DNA of 64,000 nt, from positions 1-64,000 of the forward strand of contig NZ_NIHD01000015.1 in assembly GCF_002806975.1 (NCBI RefSeq), written 5' to 3'. The position numbers and the translations under genes were made by a program. This DNA comes from Marinobacter aromaticivorans. GTDB lineage: Bacteria > Pseudomonadota > Gammaproteobacteria > Pseudomonadales > Oleiphilaceae. Under the pieces are notes generated by a model. That model worked only from the letters and a program-made list of their open reading frames with translations. It ran no database searches and was not told where the DNA came from. Positions 1 to 8,911 of the stretch are shown here, in pieces (positions within the stretch are counted from its first letter, which is position 1; each line of letters starts with the position of its first letter).

Positions 1-645
1 TCTCTTGATCAACGGCTTGAGCGCTCCCGGGAGGCCCTCGCAAATCTGTCTCACAGTGTAAAAACGCCCATCGCGGCAGTCAGGCAGGTTCTCGAAGACA
101 GCAGCCGCCCGCTGGATAACGACCTGAGGCATGAGATGGGATCGCGACTTGGCGATATCGACAGGCAGCTGGAAGCAGAAATGCGACGCAGCCAGTTTGC
201 CGGGCCCCAGGTGGGCAAAAGCGCCTACCCCGTAAAGCAGGCCCGCGACCTTTTGTGGATGATGGGCCGACTTTACCCGGAAAAGTCCTTCGAGTTATCA
301 ACGTCACTCACTGATGAATCCCGTTGGCCAATTGAAGAGCATGACCTGAACGAAATATTGGGGAACCTGCTCGATAATGCCGGGAAATGGTCGACCTCGT
401 GCGTTGAACTTTCTCTATCACAAGGAAATAGTATTGCCAGCATAGTTGTGACTGATGATGGCCCCGGAGTCAAAGCAAATGAAATATCCAGCCTGGGTCA
501 GCGCGGGTTGCGTCTGGATGAACAGACACCCGGACATGGCCTTGGACTCGCCATCGTAAGAGAGATAGTTGAACGATACGGTGGGAGCATTACCTTCTCA
601 TGCACTTCTAGGGGATTGAGGGTAACCGTCGAGATTCCCGGTTAG
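1..645 (+). CDS. Sensor histidine kinase, C-terminal part (PhoQ-like), 5' end cut by the window
   Basis: The frame is open from the first base, so only the catalytic half is present (214 residues). An H-box with His-Ser-Val-Lys-Thr-Pro lies near residue 18. An N-box (NLLDNAGKW) is near residue 122, a G1 box (DDGPG) near 155, and a G2 box (GHGLGLAIV) near 178. The order is HisKA dimerisation domain then HATPase. The H-box wording and short linker resemble PhoQ-type kinases, which usually sit downstream of a PhoP-type regulator, but that gene would lie outside the window. It is presumably an inner-membrane kinase whose sensor region is missing here. Kinase identity is certain; the PhoQ assignment is inference. 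Confidence 0.85.
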   Translation, partial: SLDQRLERSREALANLSHSVKTPIAAVRQVLEDSSRPLDNDLRHEMGSRLGDIDRQLEAEMRRSQFAGPQVGKSAYPVKQARDLLWMMGRLYPEKSFELSTSLTDESRWPIEEHDLNEILGNLLDNAGKWSTSCVELSLSQGNSIASIVVTDDGPGVKANEISSLGQRGLRLDEQTPGHGLGLAIVREIVERYGGSITFSCTSRGLRVTVEIPG

Positions 646-703
646 CCTTGTATCTGACGCTTTTTATCCGCCACGTTCAAACTGGTCAAAAAAAACAGTA
701 CTT

Positions 704-835
704 ATGCTAGCCATATGCTAGGACAATTACTTAAGGGAACCATTCCAAATTACAGAAACGGTTATGGGGGTACATCTTGGGGTACATATAAAACATATGA
801 ATTTTAATAACTATAAAAAAACAATTCGGTACATA
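704..835. repeat. AT-rich intergenic stretch with short direct repeats
   Basis: The 290 bp between the kinase and the next gene are much more AT-rich than their surroundings. They hold two copies of ATGCTAG (704-710, 715-721) and three copies of GGTACAT (769-775, 781-787, 829-835), two of them inside GGGGTACAT. Repeats of this look can be integrase or regulator binding sites, but no integrase or tRNA is next to them. Nothing else was recognised in the gap. Confidence 0.4.
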
Positions 836-935
836 TAAATAAGAGTCCTGCCGGGGGGCACCACCCCCTCATCAAACACAAACATACCGGTAAAAGCCGG
901 CAAGCCTGCTGCTGATTAACTCGCAAATTACAAAG

Positions 936-1553
936 TTACAGGCGGAAGACACGAACCAGCGACGGGTCGTCGGCGTGTTCCAGCAGCATTTTGCGAACGC
1001 GTGCCTGCCAGAGGCGAGCAAACTCCACCTGCTGTTCAGGCGTCTCTCGGTTTTGCATAACGGCCAGCATTCGGTCGCGCTGGGATGCATCCGGGGGTAT
1101 CCGGCTGGCGTCGAACCTTACGGCTACTGCCGCGCCAGTATCCATGCGCTCAAAACGCACGGCCCCGTCATTCTCGCCACTTTTGTCAGCAAAGCTCAGC
1201 AGCCCATTGCGTGCAAAGCGGCCCCCTATCCCCTTGAACCCGCCCTGAGCTGAGGCGCCCGTCAGAAGTGTTATCACCTGTGCGACAACCCCGATAGTGC
1301 CCTCTGTTTCCGGGGCGGGCATGTGCACCAGGATGCCACCGCGCTCAGGCAATGAGTCCGGGTAAAGCACGTTCAGTGCCGCCCGAACACTCAAGTAGGC
1401 ACCGGCAACAGTCGGGCAGGAATGCCCCGCCAGCCTTACCGCATCGGCATAGTGATACTCTATGACGCCGCCTTCTGCCGCGCCCAACAGGTCCGCCAGC
1501 GGGTCACGCACAGTAACCACAGGTGCGTCATCAAAAAATTCCGGAAATGTCAT
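936..1553 (-). CDS. FmdE-like domain protein
   Basis: A 205-residue protein without signal peptide or membrane segment. A His-Ser-Cys-Pro motif near residue 44 followed by a conserved-looking helical stretch resembles the metal-binding N-terminal part of the FmdE (formylmethanofuran dehydrogenase subunit E) family. Members outside methanogens have no settled function. It lies 51 bp downstream of the last gene of the osmolyte importer on the same strand, so it is probably the fifth gene of that operon. A role linked to the importer is not known. The FmdE assignment rests on the HxCP motif and overall pattern only. Confidence 0.55.
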   Translation of the reverse strand: MTFPEFFDDAPVVTVRDPLADLLGAAEGGVIEYHYADAVRLAGHSCPTVAGAYLSVRAALNVLYPDSLPERGGILVHMPAPETEGTIGVVAQVITLLTGASAQGGFKGIGGRFARNGLLSFADKSGENDGAVRFERMDTGAAVAVRFDASRIPPDASQRDRMLAVMQNRETPEQQVEFARLWQARVRKMLLEHADDPSLVRVFRL

Positions 1554-1604
1554 AACTGCCTCCAGGGAACAGATGTTTTGGTTCGCTCTCCAGCCAACCT
1601 GAAA

Positions 1605-2336
1605 TCAGATTGAAAATGCCCGAGCCCAGGCCCGCTCTGTAGCTTCAAACAAGCTGTCGGTCGCCAGCGCCAGCAGGCCGATCAGTATTGCGCCTTGCAA
1701 TACGTAGGCAGTATTACCATTAACCAGCCCCGCAATCACCGGGTCGCCTAATGTGCGGGCGCCGATAGTTGAGCCGATCGCTGCGGTGGCAATGTTAATG
1801 GTGACGGAGGTACGGATGCCCGCCAGTATCACCCGCCCCGCCAGAGGAAGCTCCACTTTAAATAGCACGTGTGCGGAAGACATTCCCATTCCTTTGGCGG
1901 CTTCAAGCACCGCCGGGTTAATACCACCCAGCCCTGCGAGGGTATTCCGCAGAATCGGAAGCAAGCCATAAAGCACCAGCGCGAAGAGTGTGGGCTTTTC
2001 ACCAAACCCCATGGCCGGCACCGCCAGCGCCAGAACAGCTACGGGCGGCACCGTCTGCCCGATGGAGGCTATCTGGCTGACCAGCGGCAAAAAATCGCTG
2101 CCGGCGGGGCGGGTAACAAAGATGCCTGCAGACACAGCCACCAGAGTGCCAATCGTGGCAGACACCGCTACAAGCCATATATGGCTCTGCAGCAGAAAAT
2201 AGAAGCTGTCTCTGGTGTAGATCAGATTGTCGGTGCCGGGCTCCACCCAGGAAAACAGCGGTGTCATTACGGGGAGCAAGGCGGCTAATGCGCACAACAG
2301 TGCAATCCAGGCAGCCGGAGCAAGCCACAGGCGCAT
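1605..2336 (-). CDS. yehW: Osmoprotectant ABC transporter permease, YehW type
   Basis: A 243-residue inner-membrane permease, the same length as Escherichia coli YehW. The ABC permease EAA-type loop is visible around residues 140-165 (EAAKGMGMSSAHVLFKVELP). About six hydrophobic segments are present. Its start overlaps the stop of the ATPase gene by one base (TGATG), so the two are translationally coupled. The gene order binding protein - long permease - ATPase - short permease matches the E. coli yehZYXW operon, a low-affinity glycine betaine importer. Substrate here is inferred from that order. Confidence 0.88.
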   Translation of the reverse strand: MRLWLAPAAWIALLCALAALLPVMTPLFSWVEPGTDNLIYTRDSFYFLLQSHIWLVAVSATIGTLVAVSAGIFVTRPAGSDFLPLVSQIASIGQTVPPVAVLALAVPAMGFGEKPTLFALVLYGLLPILRNTLAGLGGINPAVLEAAKGMGMSSAHVLFKVELPLAGRVILAGIRTSVTINIATAAIGSTIGARTLGDPVIAGLVNGNTAYVLQGAILIGLLALATDSLFEATERAWARAFSI

Positions 2337-3283
2337 CAGGCTCCACCCTGCAGAAGTTGTTCGCGCTTTACTGTGCCAATCTCTTCACCAGCCTCGCTGA
2401 AAACCGGGAGTTCCGCAGAGTTTTGCCAGACCATAACGGATAACGCAACCCGCAGGCTGTCCGCCTCATTAACGCCATTGCTATAAGGCTCGGGCCGCCG
2501 GGGCTGTGGGTAGCGTTCCATCAAATCACCTACCGTGCGCAAAGCCAGGAGTTTCAGGCCGCGATCACCCTTGCCTATCAGATTTTCTACAAAGGCTGAT
2601 GCGGGCCGCCGAAGAATCGCCTCTGGCGTATCGTGCTGGATAATCCGCCCCTGATCCATCACTGCGATACGGGTAGCCAGTTTCAGGGCCTCATCAATAT
2701 CGTGGGTCACAAACACAGTGGTTTTATTGAGTTGTCTCTGGATGCGCAGCATTTCCTGCTGCAGATTTTCCCGGGTGATGGCATCCAGTGCGCCGAAAGG
2801 CTCATCCATCAGGAGAATATTGGGATCCCCTGCCAGCGCTCGCGCCACGCCAACGCGCTGGGCCTGGCCACCGGAGAGCTGATGGGGGTATTTGTGGGCA
2901 TCGGTTGCCGGGTCCAGCCCCAGCAGAGTTAGCAATTCATTTACCCGCTCATCGCGTTTGCGGCTTGGCCATTTAAGCAGGTCGGGCACCACGCCGATAT
3001 TACGGGCGACCGTCCAGTGGGGGAACAACCCGGTGCTCTGTATAGCGTAACCCATATTCAGCCGCAGTGCCTCGGGGTCGGCTTTGTTGATGTCCTCACC
3101 ATCCACTAGAATTTCGCCGCTGGTGCGAGGCAGAAGACGATTGATCATCCGTAGGGTGGTGGATTTACCACAACCGGAACTGCCCACAAGAACGCAGACT
3201 TCACCGGTTTCTATGGTCAAATCGATATTATCAACCGCCACGACGTCGCCGAACCGTCGAGTGACGCCTTTCAGCTCAATCAC
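2336..3283 (-). CDS. yehX: Osmoprotectant ABC transporter ATPase with C-terminal CBS-like region, YehX type
   Basis: A 315-residue cytoplasmic ABC ATPase. Walker A is GSSGCGKST (residues 34-42), the signature is LSGGQAQRVGVARAL (about 136-150), and Walker B is NILLMDEPFGALD. The last 80 residues have the layout of the CBS-type tail of OpuCA/ProV-class osmolyte ATPases, which senses ionic strength in studied members. Its start overlaps the upstream permease stop by four bases (ATGA). It energises the YehY/YehW permease pair. Confidence 0.9.
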   Translation of the reverse strand: MIELKGVTRRFGDVVAVDNIDLTIETGEVCVLVGSSGCGKSTTLRMINRLLPRTSGEILVDGEDINKADPEALRLNMGYAIQSTGLFPHWTVARNIGVVPDLLKWPSRKRDERVNELLTLLGLDPATDAHKYPHQLSGGQAQRVGVARALAGDPNILLMDEPFGALDAITRENLQQEMLRIQRQLNKTTVFVTHDIDEALKLATRIAVMDQGRIIQHDTPEAILRRPASAFVENLIGKGDRGLKLLALRTVGDLMERYPQPRRPEPYSNGVNEADSLRVALSVMVWQNSAELPVFSEAGEEIGTVKREQLLQGGA

Positions 3284-4440
3284 CTTGATGCCCCCTGGAA
3301 TTTCAATGCAGATAAAATGGCATCGGCCGCCAATGCCAGGAAGACTGTGGGCAAAGCACCAAGCAGCACCAGATCCATAGCCGCCTGGCCCAGCCCCTGA
3401 AAAATAAAGGTTCCAAACCCCCCGGCACCGATCAACGCAGCAACCGCGGTCAGGCCGATGGCCTGTATTGTTGTAATTCTCACGCCTTCAATAATGACCG
3501 GTAAGGCCAGAGGCAGCTTTACCTGCACAAATATCTGGCGCTCGCTCATTCCCATGCCACGCCCGGCATCGACCACAGGCTCGGGGACTTCCATCAAAGC
3601 CACATAGGTATTGCGCATGATCGGCAGCAGGCTATAGGCAATCAGCGCCAGCATCGCGGGCGCCCAGCCAATGCCCCGTATGCCGAGTGTCTGAAGGAAG
3701 GGAAAGGCTGCGGATAATGCCCCCAAAGGCGCAATCAGCAGGCCGAAAAGTGCCAGGCTGGGAATGGTCTGCATAAAACTGACCAAGCCCAGCAGAGGCC
3801 GGCGCAGCCGTTCCCGCCTCACCATGGCCAGGGCCAGGCCGAAAGCCAGCACCAGGCTGATAGCAACAGCACCCAGCGACAATGACAAATGTATGGCCAG
3901 GGCCTGGGTAAACTGATCCGCCCGGTTGGCATACTCACGGATAAGCGACAGGCTGGACAGCCCTTCACGGGTGGCGCAGAACCACCACCCAGCAACAATC
4001 AGTAGTACCGCTGATAACTGCAGGCGGCGGGATGCTTTGAGCTGCCCCAGTGTTTCCAGCAGCATCAGGGCCAGAAAAAAGGCCAGACACCAGAACCCGG
4101 CACCTATACCAATCCGGGCATACTCGGAATCCTCCGGAAGTTTGCGCAGCGCAAACACTTCAAGCAACAACGGCTGGGCCATCAGTGCGGTGGTCAACAA
4201 TAATGCCAGCATCCAAAAACGGTTGTGTATGGGCTTTGTTGCGAGCACAACCGCAGCCACCAGCAGGGACGATACAACCCCTGCCCCGAGCCAACCGGTT
4301 GCAGCATAAAGGCCGTAACCGGTGCCAGACACAATGCGGTTGGGCTGTACCACACCGAGATCCAGCAACCACATGCATGCAAATGCAGCCAGCGCCAAGG
4401 CGGGTATTACACGGTTTGGTAGCCTTGATGATGAGGGCAC
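3280..4440 (-). CDS. yehY: Osmoprotectant ABC transporter permease, YehY type
   Basis: A 386-residue permease, close to the 385 residues of E. coli YehY and much longer than the partner permease. The N-terminal 180 residues add several extra membrane segments before the standard ABC permease domain. The EAA-type loop is near residues 286-306 (DAGRGMGMSERQIFVQVKLP). It lies three bases downstream of the binding-protein gene and overlaps the ATPase gene by four bases. Confidence 0.9.
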   Translation of the reverse strand: MPSSSRLPNRVIPALALAAFACMWLLDLGVVQPNRIVSGTGYGLYAATGWLGAGVVSSLLVAAVVLATKPIHNRFWMLALLLTTALMAQPLLLEVFALRKLPEDSEYARIGIGAGFWCLAFFLALMLLETLGQLKASRRLQLSAVLLIVAGWWFCATREGLSSLSLIREYANRADQFTQALAIHLSLSLGAVAISLVLAFGLALAMVRRERLRRPLLGLVSFMQTIPSLALFGLLIAPLGALSAAFPFLQTLGIRGIGWAPAMLALIAYSLLPIMRNTYVALMEVPEPVVDAGRGMGMSERQIFVQVKLPLALPVIIEGVRITTIQAIGLTAVAALIGAGGFGTFIFQGLGQAAMDLVLLGALPTVFLALAADAILSALKFQGASR

Positions 4441-4443
4441 GGG

Positions 4444-5439
4444 TCAATCCAGGCCAAGGCTTTCCAGATAGTCCCGGGCCACGGCCTCTGCAGGAGCTCC
4501 TTCAACCGCCACCTTCGCATTCAGCGCCTGCAGCGTTTCCAGATCAAGGGATTCAAACACGGGCTTCAGCAGCGAGCGTATTTGCGGGTATTGCTTCAAT
4601 ACGCTCCCTCTGATGATGGGTGTCGGCTGATAGACCGGCTGCACGCCTTTGGTATCCTCCATCACTTTCAGGCCCAGGGCATTGAGCCCGCCATCCGTGC
4701 CATAAGCCATGGCCCCATTAACGTCATTGGAATTGATTGCAGCTGCCCGCAGGGTGGCTGCGGTGTTGCCACCAGAGAGAATAAGAAGCTGATCAGACGT
4801 CAACTTGAACCCGTAGGCTTTCTGGAACGCCGGCAGGGCGCTGGGCGATTCGACAAATTCGGCACTGGCCGCAAATTTAAAGGCTTCACCAGCGTTAATA
4901 TAATCCGCCAGATCCTCCAGGGTTTTAAGATTGTGCTTTTCGGCCAGGTCGCCACGCACGCTCATGGCCCAGGTGTTGTTGGCGTTCGCAGGGGTGAGCC
5001 AGACAATATCCTCAGCTTTGAGATCAAGCTCGGCTGCCATGTTGTAAGCCTTTTCAGCATCTTTCCACACCGGGCTGTCTGCTTTGTCGTAAAAGAATGC
5101 GGCGTTGCCGGTGTACTCCGGATAAAGGTCAATCTCCCCGGCTTTGATTGCACTGCGTACAATGCTGGTACTGCCAAGCTGCAATCTGTTTTCCACCGCA
5201 ATATCCGCACGCTCCAGGCGCTGCAGAATCATCTGGCCGAGAACGCCGCCTTCCGTGTCGATTTTTGAGGAAACCACCACCGGCTCCTTGGCAGAAACAG
5301 CGCCCGTCACACACAGCAACGCAAGAGCAAGGCACCGCAGCAACGATTGTGAAAGCCCGCGACACGATCTGTGCTGGGCCAGGGCTCTATATTCACGCTT
5401 TACTCGACATGTTCCGGAATTTGGCAGAAACACAGGCAT
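4444..5439 (-). CDS. osmF: Osmoprotectant-binding periplasmic protein, OsmF/YehZ type
   Basis: A 331-residue periplasmic binding protein of the OpuAC/QAT family and the first gene of the importer operon. A secretion signal (LLRCLALALLCVTGAVSA) ends near residue 50, an unusually long N-terminus. The true start may be a non-ATG codon after the annotated Met, but no better ATG is available. The mature part opens with VVVSSKIDTEGGVLGQMIL, typical of the family, and the DLYPEYTGNAAFFY stretch matches the ligand-binding lobe of glycine-betaine binding proteins. It delivers the osmolyte to YehY/YehW. Confidence 0.88.
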   Translation of the reverse strand: MPVFLPNSGTCRVKREYRALAQHRSCRGLSQSLLRCLALALLCVTGAVSAKEPVVVSSKIDTEGGVLGQMILQRLERADIAVENRLQLGSTSIVRSAIKAGEIDLYPEYTGNAAFFYDKADSPVWKDAEKAYNMAAELDLKAEDIVWLTPANANNTWAMSVRGDLAEKHNLKTLEDLADYINAGEAFKFAASAEFVESPSALPAFQKAYGFKLTSDQLLILSGGNTAATLRAAAINSNDVNGAMAYGTDGGLNALGLKVMEDTKGVQPVYQPTPIIRGSVLKQYPQIRSLLKPVFESLDLETLQALNAKVAVEGAPAEAVARDYLESLGLD

Positions 5440-5497
5440 TCCCCTTTGTCATTGGGCCGCACGGGGCAACCCAAAGTTCATTGAGTTGTATGACTTT

Positions 5498-5503
5498 ATT
5501 ATA
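5498..5503 (-). promoter_or_regulatory. Candidate -10 box for the osmF operon
   Basis: On the minus strand this reads TATAAT, about 60 bp before the osmF start codon. No good -35 box is seen at the usual spacing. That would fit a sigma-S or activator-dependent promoter, as known for yehZYXW in E. coli. The rest of the 286-bp gap holds nothing else recognisable beyond the pirin ribosome binding site. Confidence 0.35.
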
Positions 5504-5725
5504 TGGTAGACCAAAAAATCCATTTGGCTCTTGCGGCCCACCCTGTCGCATTGGCTCAACTCAGAGCGGCATTCGACGGTCAGATCTGCAAATACCACAA
5601 CAAAAGTGCTATTTTCGACAGGTTCACTTTGACTGAACCCACTGTGACATGCTCTATGAACTCACCGCCAGACTGGTCGCAGCCCCGGTTGACTGGCCAC
5701 GGCAATTGCAGGCAGGAGAAAAGCC

Positions 5726-6652
5726 ATGAGTACACACGCACTGAAGCCAGATGAAGCCTTTGAACAGGATTGTATCAAGCCGGCAGGGTGCAAGGCGGTC
5801 GAGCTGTTGATTGAGCCCCGGGACCGGGATATTGGCGGCTTCTCGGTCAGGCGCCTGCTGCCCACCAGACAACGCCGCATGGTCGGGCCCTGGGTTTTCT
5901 TCGATCACATGGGGCCGGCCGAGTTTGCCGCCGGCGATGGCATCAATGTGCTGCCACACCCACATATCAACCTGGCCACGGTCACTTATCTGTTTGAGGG
6001 TGAGATACTGCACCGGGATTCGCTGGGCAGCCTCCAGCCTATCCGCCCCGGGGATGTCAATCTCATGGTCGCCGGCAAGGGCATTACCCATTCCGAACGG
6101 GAGCGTCCGGAGGTCACGCAAAGGGTACATCGCCTCAATGGTCTTCAGCTCTGGCTGGCTCTTCCCGAGGCTGCGGAAGAGATGGATCCGGTGTTTTACC
6201 ACTACCCGGGTGCCGACCTTCCCCGTATTGAGGTTGATGACGTGCCGATTCGTGTGATGATGGGCAGTGCCTTCGGGGTGTCCTCGCCGGTGAAGGTGTA
6301 TGCGGATACGCTCTACGTGGAGGCGCACCTTCGCGCCGGCCAAAGTATCAAGGTGCCGGATGCGGAAGAACGCGCCGTTTACGTGGCGGAAGGTGAGTTA
6401 ACCTCTGGTGGGACGTCAATACCTGAGTACGCCATGGCTGTGCTCTCGAACGCACCCGGTATCAAACTGACGGCGACACGGGATGCCCGCATTGCAATTA
6501 TCGGCGGGCAAAATCCGGGTACTCGCTATATGGAATGGAACTTTGTATCCAGCCGCCGCGAACGCATCAGGCAGGCGAAGTCTGACTGGAAAGCCCAGGT
6601 CTTCCCCAAGGTGGTGGGTGACGAGAAGGAGTTTATTCCGCTGCCGGAATGA
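5726..6652 (+). CDS. Pirin family protein
   Basis: A 308-residue cupin-fold protein. The pirin metal motif is visible as HPHIN (residues 73-77), and GKGITHSERE (about 117-126) carries the further His and Glu ligands. Bacterial pirins bind iron and some have quercetin dioxygenase activity or bind metabolic enzymes; the substrate here cannot be told. The start is set by AGGAG at 5714-5718, seven bases before ATG. A second, shorter pirin is encoded at 32610-33308. The gene stands 68 bp before the hydrolase gene on the same strand. Confidence 0.88.
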   Translation: MSTHALKPDEAFEQDCIKPAGCKAVELLIEPRDRDIGGFSVRRLLPTRQRRMVGPWVFFDHMGPAEFAAGDGINVLPHPHINLATVTYLFEGEILHRDSLGSLQPIRPGDVNLMVAGKGITHSERERPEVTQRVHRLNGLQLWLALPEAAEEMDPVFYHYPGADLPRIEVDDVPIRVMMGSAFGVSSPVKVYADTLYVEAHLRAGQSIKVPDAEERAVYVAEGELTSGGTSIPEYAMAVLSNAPGIKLTATRDARIAIIGGQNPGTRYMEWNFVSSRRERIRQAKSDWKAQVFPKVVGDEKEFIPLPE

Positions 6653-6719
6653 ACGGGCTCTGCCCACTTGGCTGTTGGAAAGAACGCATGTAATTCCCCC
6701 GGTTTATCTGAGGAACGGT

Positions 6720-7367
6720 ATGTCATTAAAATACAAAATTATCCCGGTCACGCCTTTTCAGCAAAATTGCTCTTTGATCTGGTGCGAGGAAACCCGCAAG
6801 GCTGCTGTGGTGGACCCGGGCGGGGATCTGGCGCGGATTCGTTCTGCGATTGATCAGGAGGGCGTTACTGTCGAGAAGATTCTGTTGACCCATGCCCATA
6901 TTGATCATGCCGGCGGTACGGCGGAGCTTTCCAAAACCCTGGGTGTTCCTATTGAGGGGCCGCATAAGGAAGACAACTTCTGGATTGTCGGCCTGCCCCA
7001 GCAGGCCCAGATGTTCGGGTTTCCGGCACCGGAGGTTTTCACCCCGGACCGCTGGCTGGAGGATGGGCAGCAGGTAACGGTGGGCAAGCAGATTCTGGAT
7101 GTGCTCCACTGCCCCGGCCATACTCCCGGGCACGTGGTTTTCTTCCACAGGGAATCCGCTTTGGCACTGGTGGGCGATGTGCTGTTCCATGGCTCCATCG
7201 GTCGCACAGATTTCCCCAAGGGCGATCACGGAACCCTGGTCCGCTCGATCCGGGAAAAGCTGTTCCCTCTGGGCGACGAGGTTGCGTTCATTCCCGGGCA
7301 CGGCCCCATGTCTACCTTCGGTCGGGAGCGGGCAAGCAACCCCTTTGTTTCCGATCATCGGGGCTGA
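6720..7367 (+). CDS. Metallo-beta-lactamase-fold hydrolase (GloB2/YcbL-like)
   Basis: A 215-residue cytosolic protein. The zinc motif THAHIDH (about residues 58-64) is followed by CPGHTPGH (134-141), a GDVLFHGSIGRTDF stretch and PGHGP near the C-terminus, which is the full ligand set of the glyoxalase II-like branch. The short length and GRTDF motif fit YcbL/GloB2-type hydroxyacylglutathione hydrolases. The frame is open further upstream inside the pirin gene, but GAGGAACGGT directly before the ATG at 6720 and family alignment support this start. Confidence 0.88.
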   Translation: MSLKYKIIPVTPFQQNCSLIWCEETRKAAVVDPGGDLARIRSAIDQEGVTVEKILLTHAHIDHAGGTAELSKTLGVPIEGPHKEDNFWIVGLPQQAQMFGFPAPEVFTPDRWLEDGQQVTVGKQILDVLHCPGHTPGHVVFFHRESALALVGDVLFHGSIGRTDFPKGDHGTLVRSIREKLFPLGDEVAFIPGHGPMSTFGRERASNPFVSDHRG

Positions 7368-7398
7368 GAAGCCCACCGGTCTCCAGGAACAAGGATTT

Positions 7399-8529
7399 CT
7401 AGCCGCAAATCGCCGTCAAAGCCACTCTCAGGTTCTCCACTGTCCGGTCCACATTGTTCAGCTTTTCCAGACCAAACAGCCCCATGCGGAAAGTGCGAAA
7501 GCCCTCCGGCTCACCGCACATCAGGGGCACGCCGGCTGCCGTTTGCAGGCCCTGTTCGCGGAACAGACTGGTGTTATGGATATTGATGTCATCCGTGTGC
7601 AGAACCACCACGCTGGGCGATTCAAAGCCCGGAGCGGCAGCGCTTTTGAAGCCGGCACTGTAAAACAGCTCGCGCACCCGGTTGCCCAGCTCTACCTGGC
7701 GCTGATACAGCAGATCCGGACCGGTTTCCAGGGTCTCGAGCATAGCGTCACGCAGTACCGCCAGAGTATCGGTAGGCATGGTGGCATGGTAAGCGTGATT
7801 GCCAGACTCATAGGCCTGCATAATCTGCGACCATTTGCGCAAGTCGCCTGCAAAGCTGCTGCTGGTGGTTTCTTCCATGCGCGCTATGGCACGCTCGCTC
7901 AGCGTGATAAGCGCGGCACACGGTGAGGCACTCCAGCCTTTCTGGGGCGCACTGATCAGCACGTCCACGCCACAGGCTGCAGTGTCTACCCACAAAGCGC
8001 CGGAGGCAACGCAATCCAGCACGAACAAGCCATTGACGTCTTTGACGGCTTCGCCAATGGTTTTCAGGTAATCGTCCGGCAGCACGATACCGGCAGCGGT
8101 TTCTACATGGGGCACGAACACAACTGCAGGCTTTTCTTCGCGGATGCGTGCCGCAACATCTTCGGCAGAAACCGGGGCATAAGCTGCCTGATGGGATTCA
8201 TCCGAGGCCTGTGCCTTGAGCACGGTCACACTGTCGGTGATACGGCCTGCTTCGAGGATTTGCGACCAACGGTAACTGAACCAGCCGTTGCGAATCACAA
8301 GGCAGTGTTCGCCATTTGCAAACTGGCGCGCCACAGCTTCCATCCCGAAACTGCCGCCACCGGGCACAATAACCGCCCCACTGGCGTTATACACTTGCCG
8401 CATGGTGGAGGAAATATCCCGCATCACCTGCTGGAATGGTACAGACATGTGGTTCAGTGAGCGGTCGTTAAAAACCACGGAGTATTCCAGTAGTCCGTCG
8501 GGGTCAACAGAAGGATACAGTTTGGACAT
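7399..8529 (-). CDS. Class V aminotransferase (alanine-glyoxylate aminotransferase family)
   Basis: A 376-residue PLP enzyme of fold type I. GGGSFGMEAVARQF (about 57-70) forms the cofactor phosphate site, FVLDCVASGAL holds the PLP-ring Asp, and SAPQKGWSASP carries the Schiff-base Lys near residue 197. Family members move amino groups between alanine or serine and glyoxylate or pyruvate; the donor here is not fixed by sequence. It converges with the hydrolase gene 31 bp away. It is a different subgroup from the SerC-like enzyme at 40079-41170. Confidence 0.85.
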   Translation of the reverse strand: MSKLYPSVDPDGLLEYSVVFNDRSLNHMSVPFQQVMRDISSTMRQVYNASGAVIVPGGGSFGMEAVARQFANGEHCLVIRNGWFSYRWSQILEAGRITDSVTVLKAQASDESHQAAYAPVSAEDVAARIREEKPAVVFVPHVETAAGIVLPDDYLKTIGEAVKDVNGLFVLDCVASGALWVDTAACGVDVLISAPQKGWSASPCAALITLSERAIARMEETTSSSFAGDLRKWSQIMQAYESGNHAYHATMPTDTLAVLRDAMLETLETGPDLLYQRQVELGNRVRELFYSAGFKSAAAPGFESPSVVVLHTDDINIHNTSLFREQGLQTAAGVPLMCGEPEGFRTFRMGLFGLEKLNNVDRTVENLRVALTAICG

Positions 8530-8670
8530 TGGCGATCAATTCCTTACCTGGTGCAGGCTGTGAGTGATTCGTTGTGCAGACATATTAGCAAATACGGTGC
8601 TCTGCGCTTTATTTTTCATGTTTTCTGCACGCCCACTTGTGGAACCCGACAAAAGCTTATAAATTGAACA

Positions 8671-8700
8671 AAGCGGGCATGCTCCCGCTTTTCCTTTTTT
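8671..8700 (+). terminator. Rho-independent terminator-like hairpin without an upstream gene
   Basis: AAGCGGG (8671-8677) pairs with CCCGCTT (8684-8690) across a six-base loop and is followed by TTCCTTTTTT, a T-rich tract on the plus strand. No plus-strand coding gene ends upstream, because the neighbour is the divergent aminotransferase. It may end a short transcript starting in 8530-8670, or act as an attenuator ahead of rnk. The remaining part of the 382-bp gap (8701-8911) shows no further feature. Confidence 0.55.
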
Positions 8701-8911
8701 ATTTATCCAGCTAACGCATCGGGTGAGCCTGTGAGAGCGTTTTTCTCAGAGACCATTTCTTTCCAGTTCTCCAGTATCTGCTTTCAGGCAGGCACTGCTG
8801 GTGCGTTGCCCGCTTTTCTCTTTTCTCGCTGAATCCGCTGAAGAAACGCCGGATTCGGCGCCTGAATCCTGAATTTTCAAATTATCTGTTACCTTTTTTA
8901 TGGAGATTACT

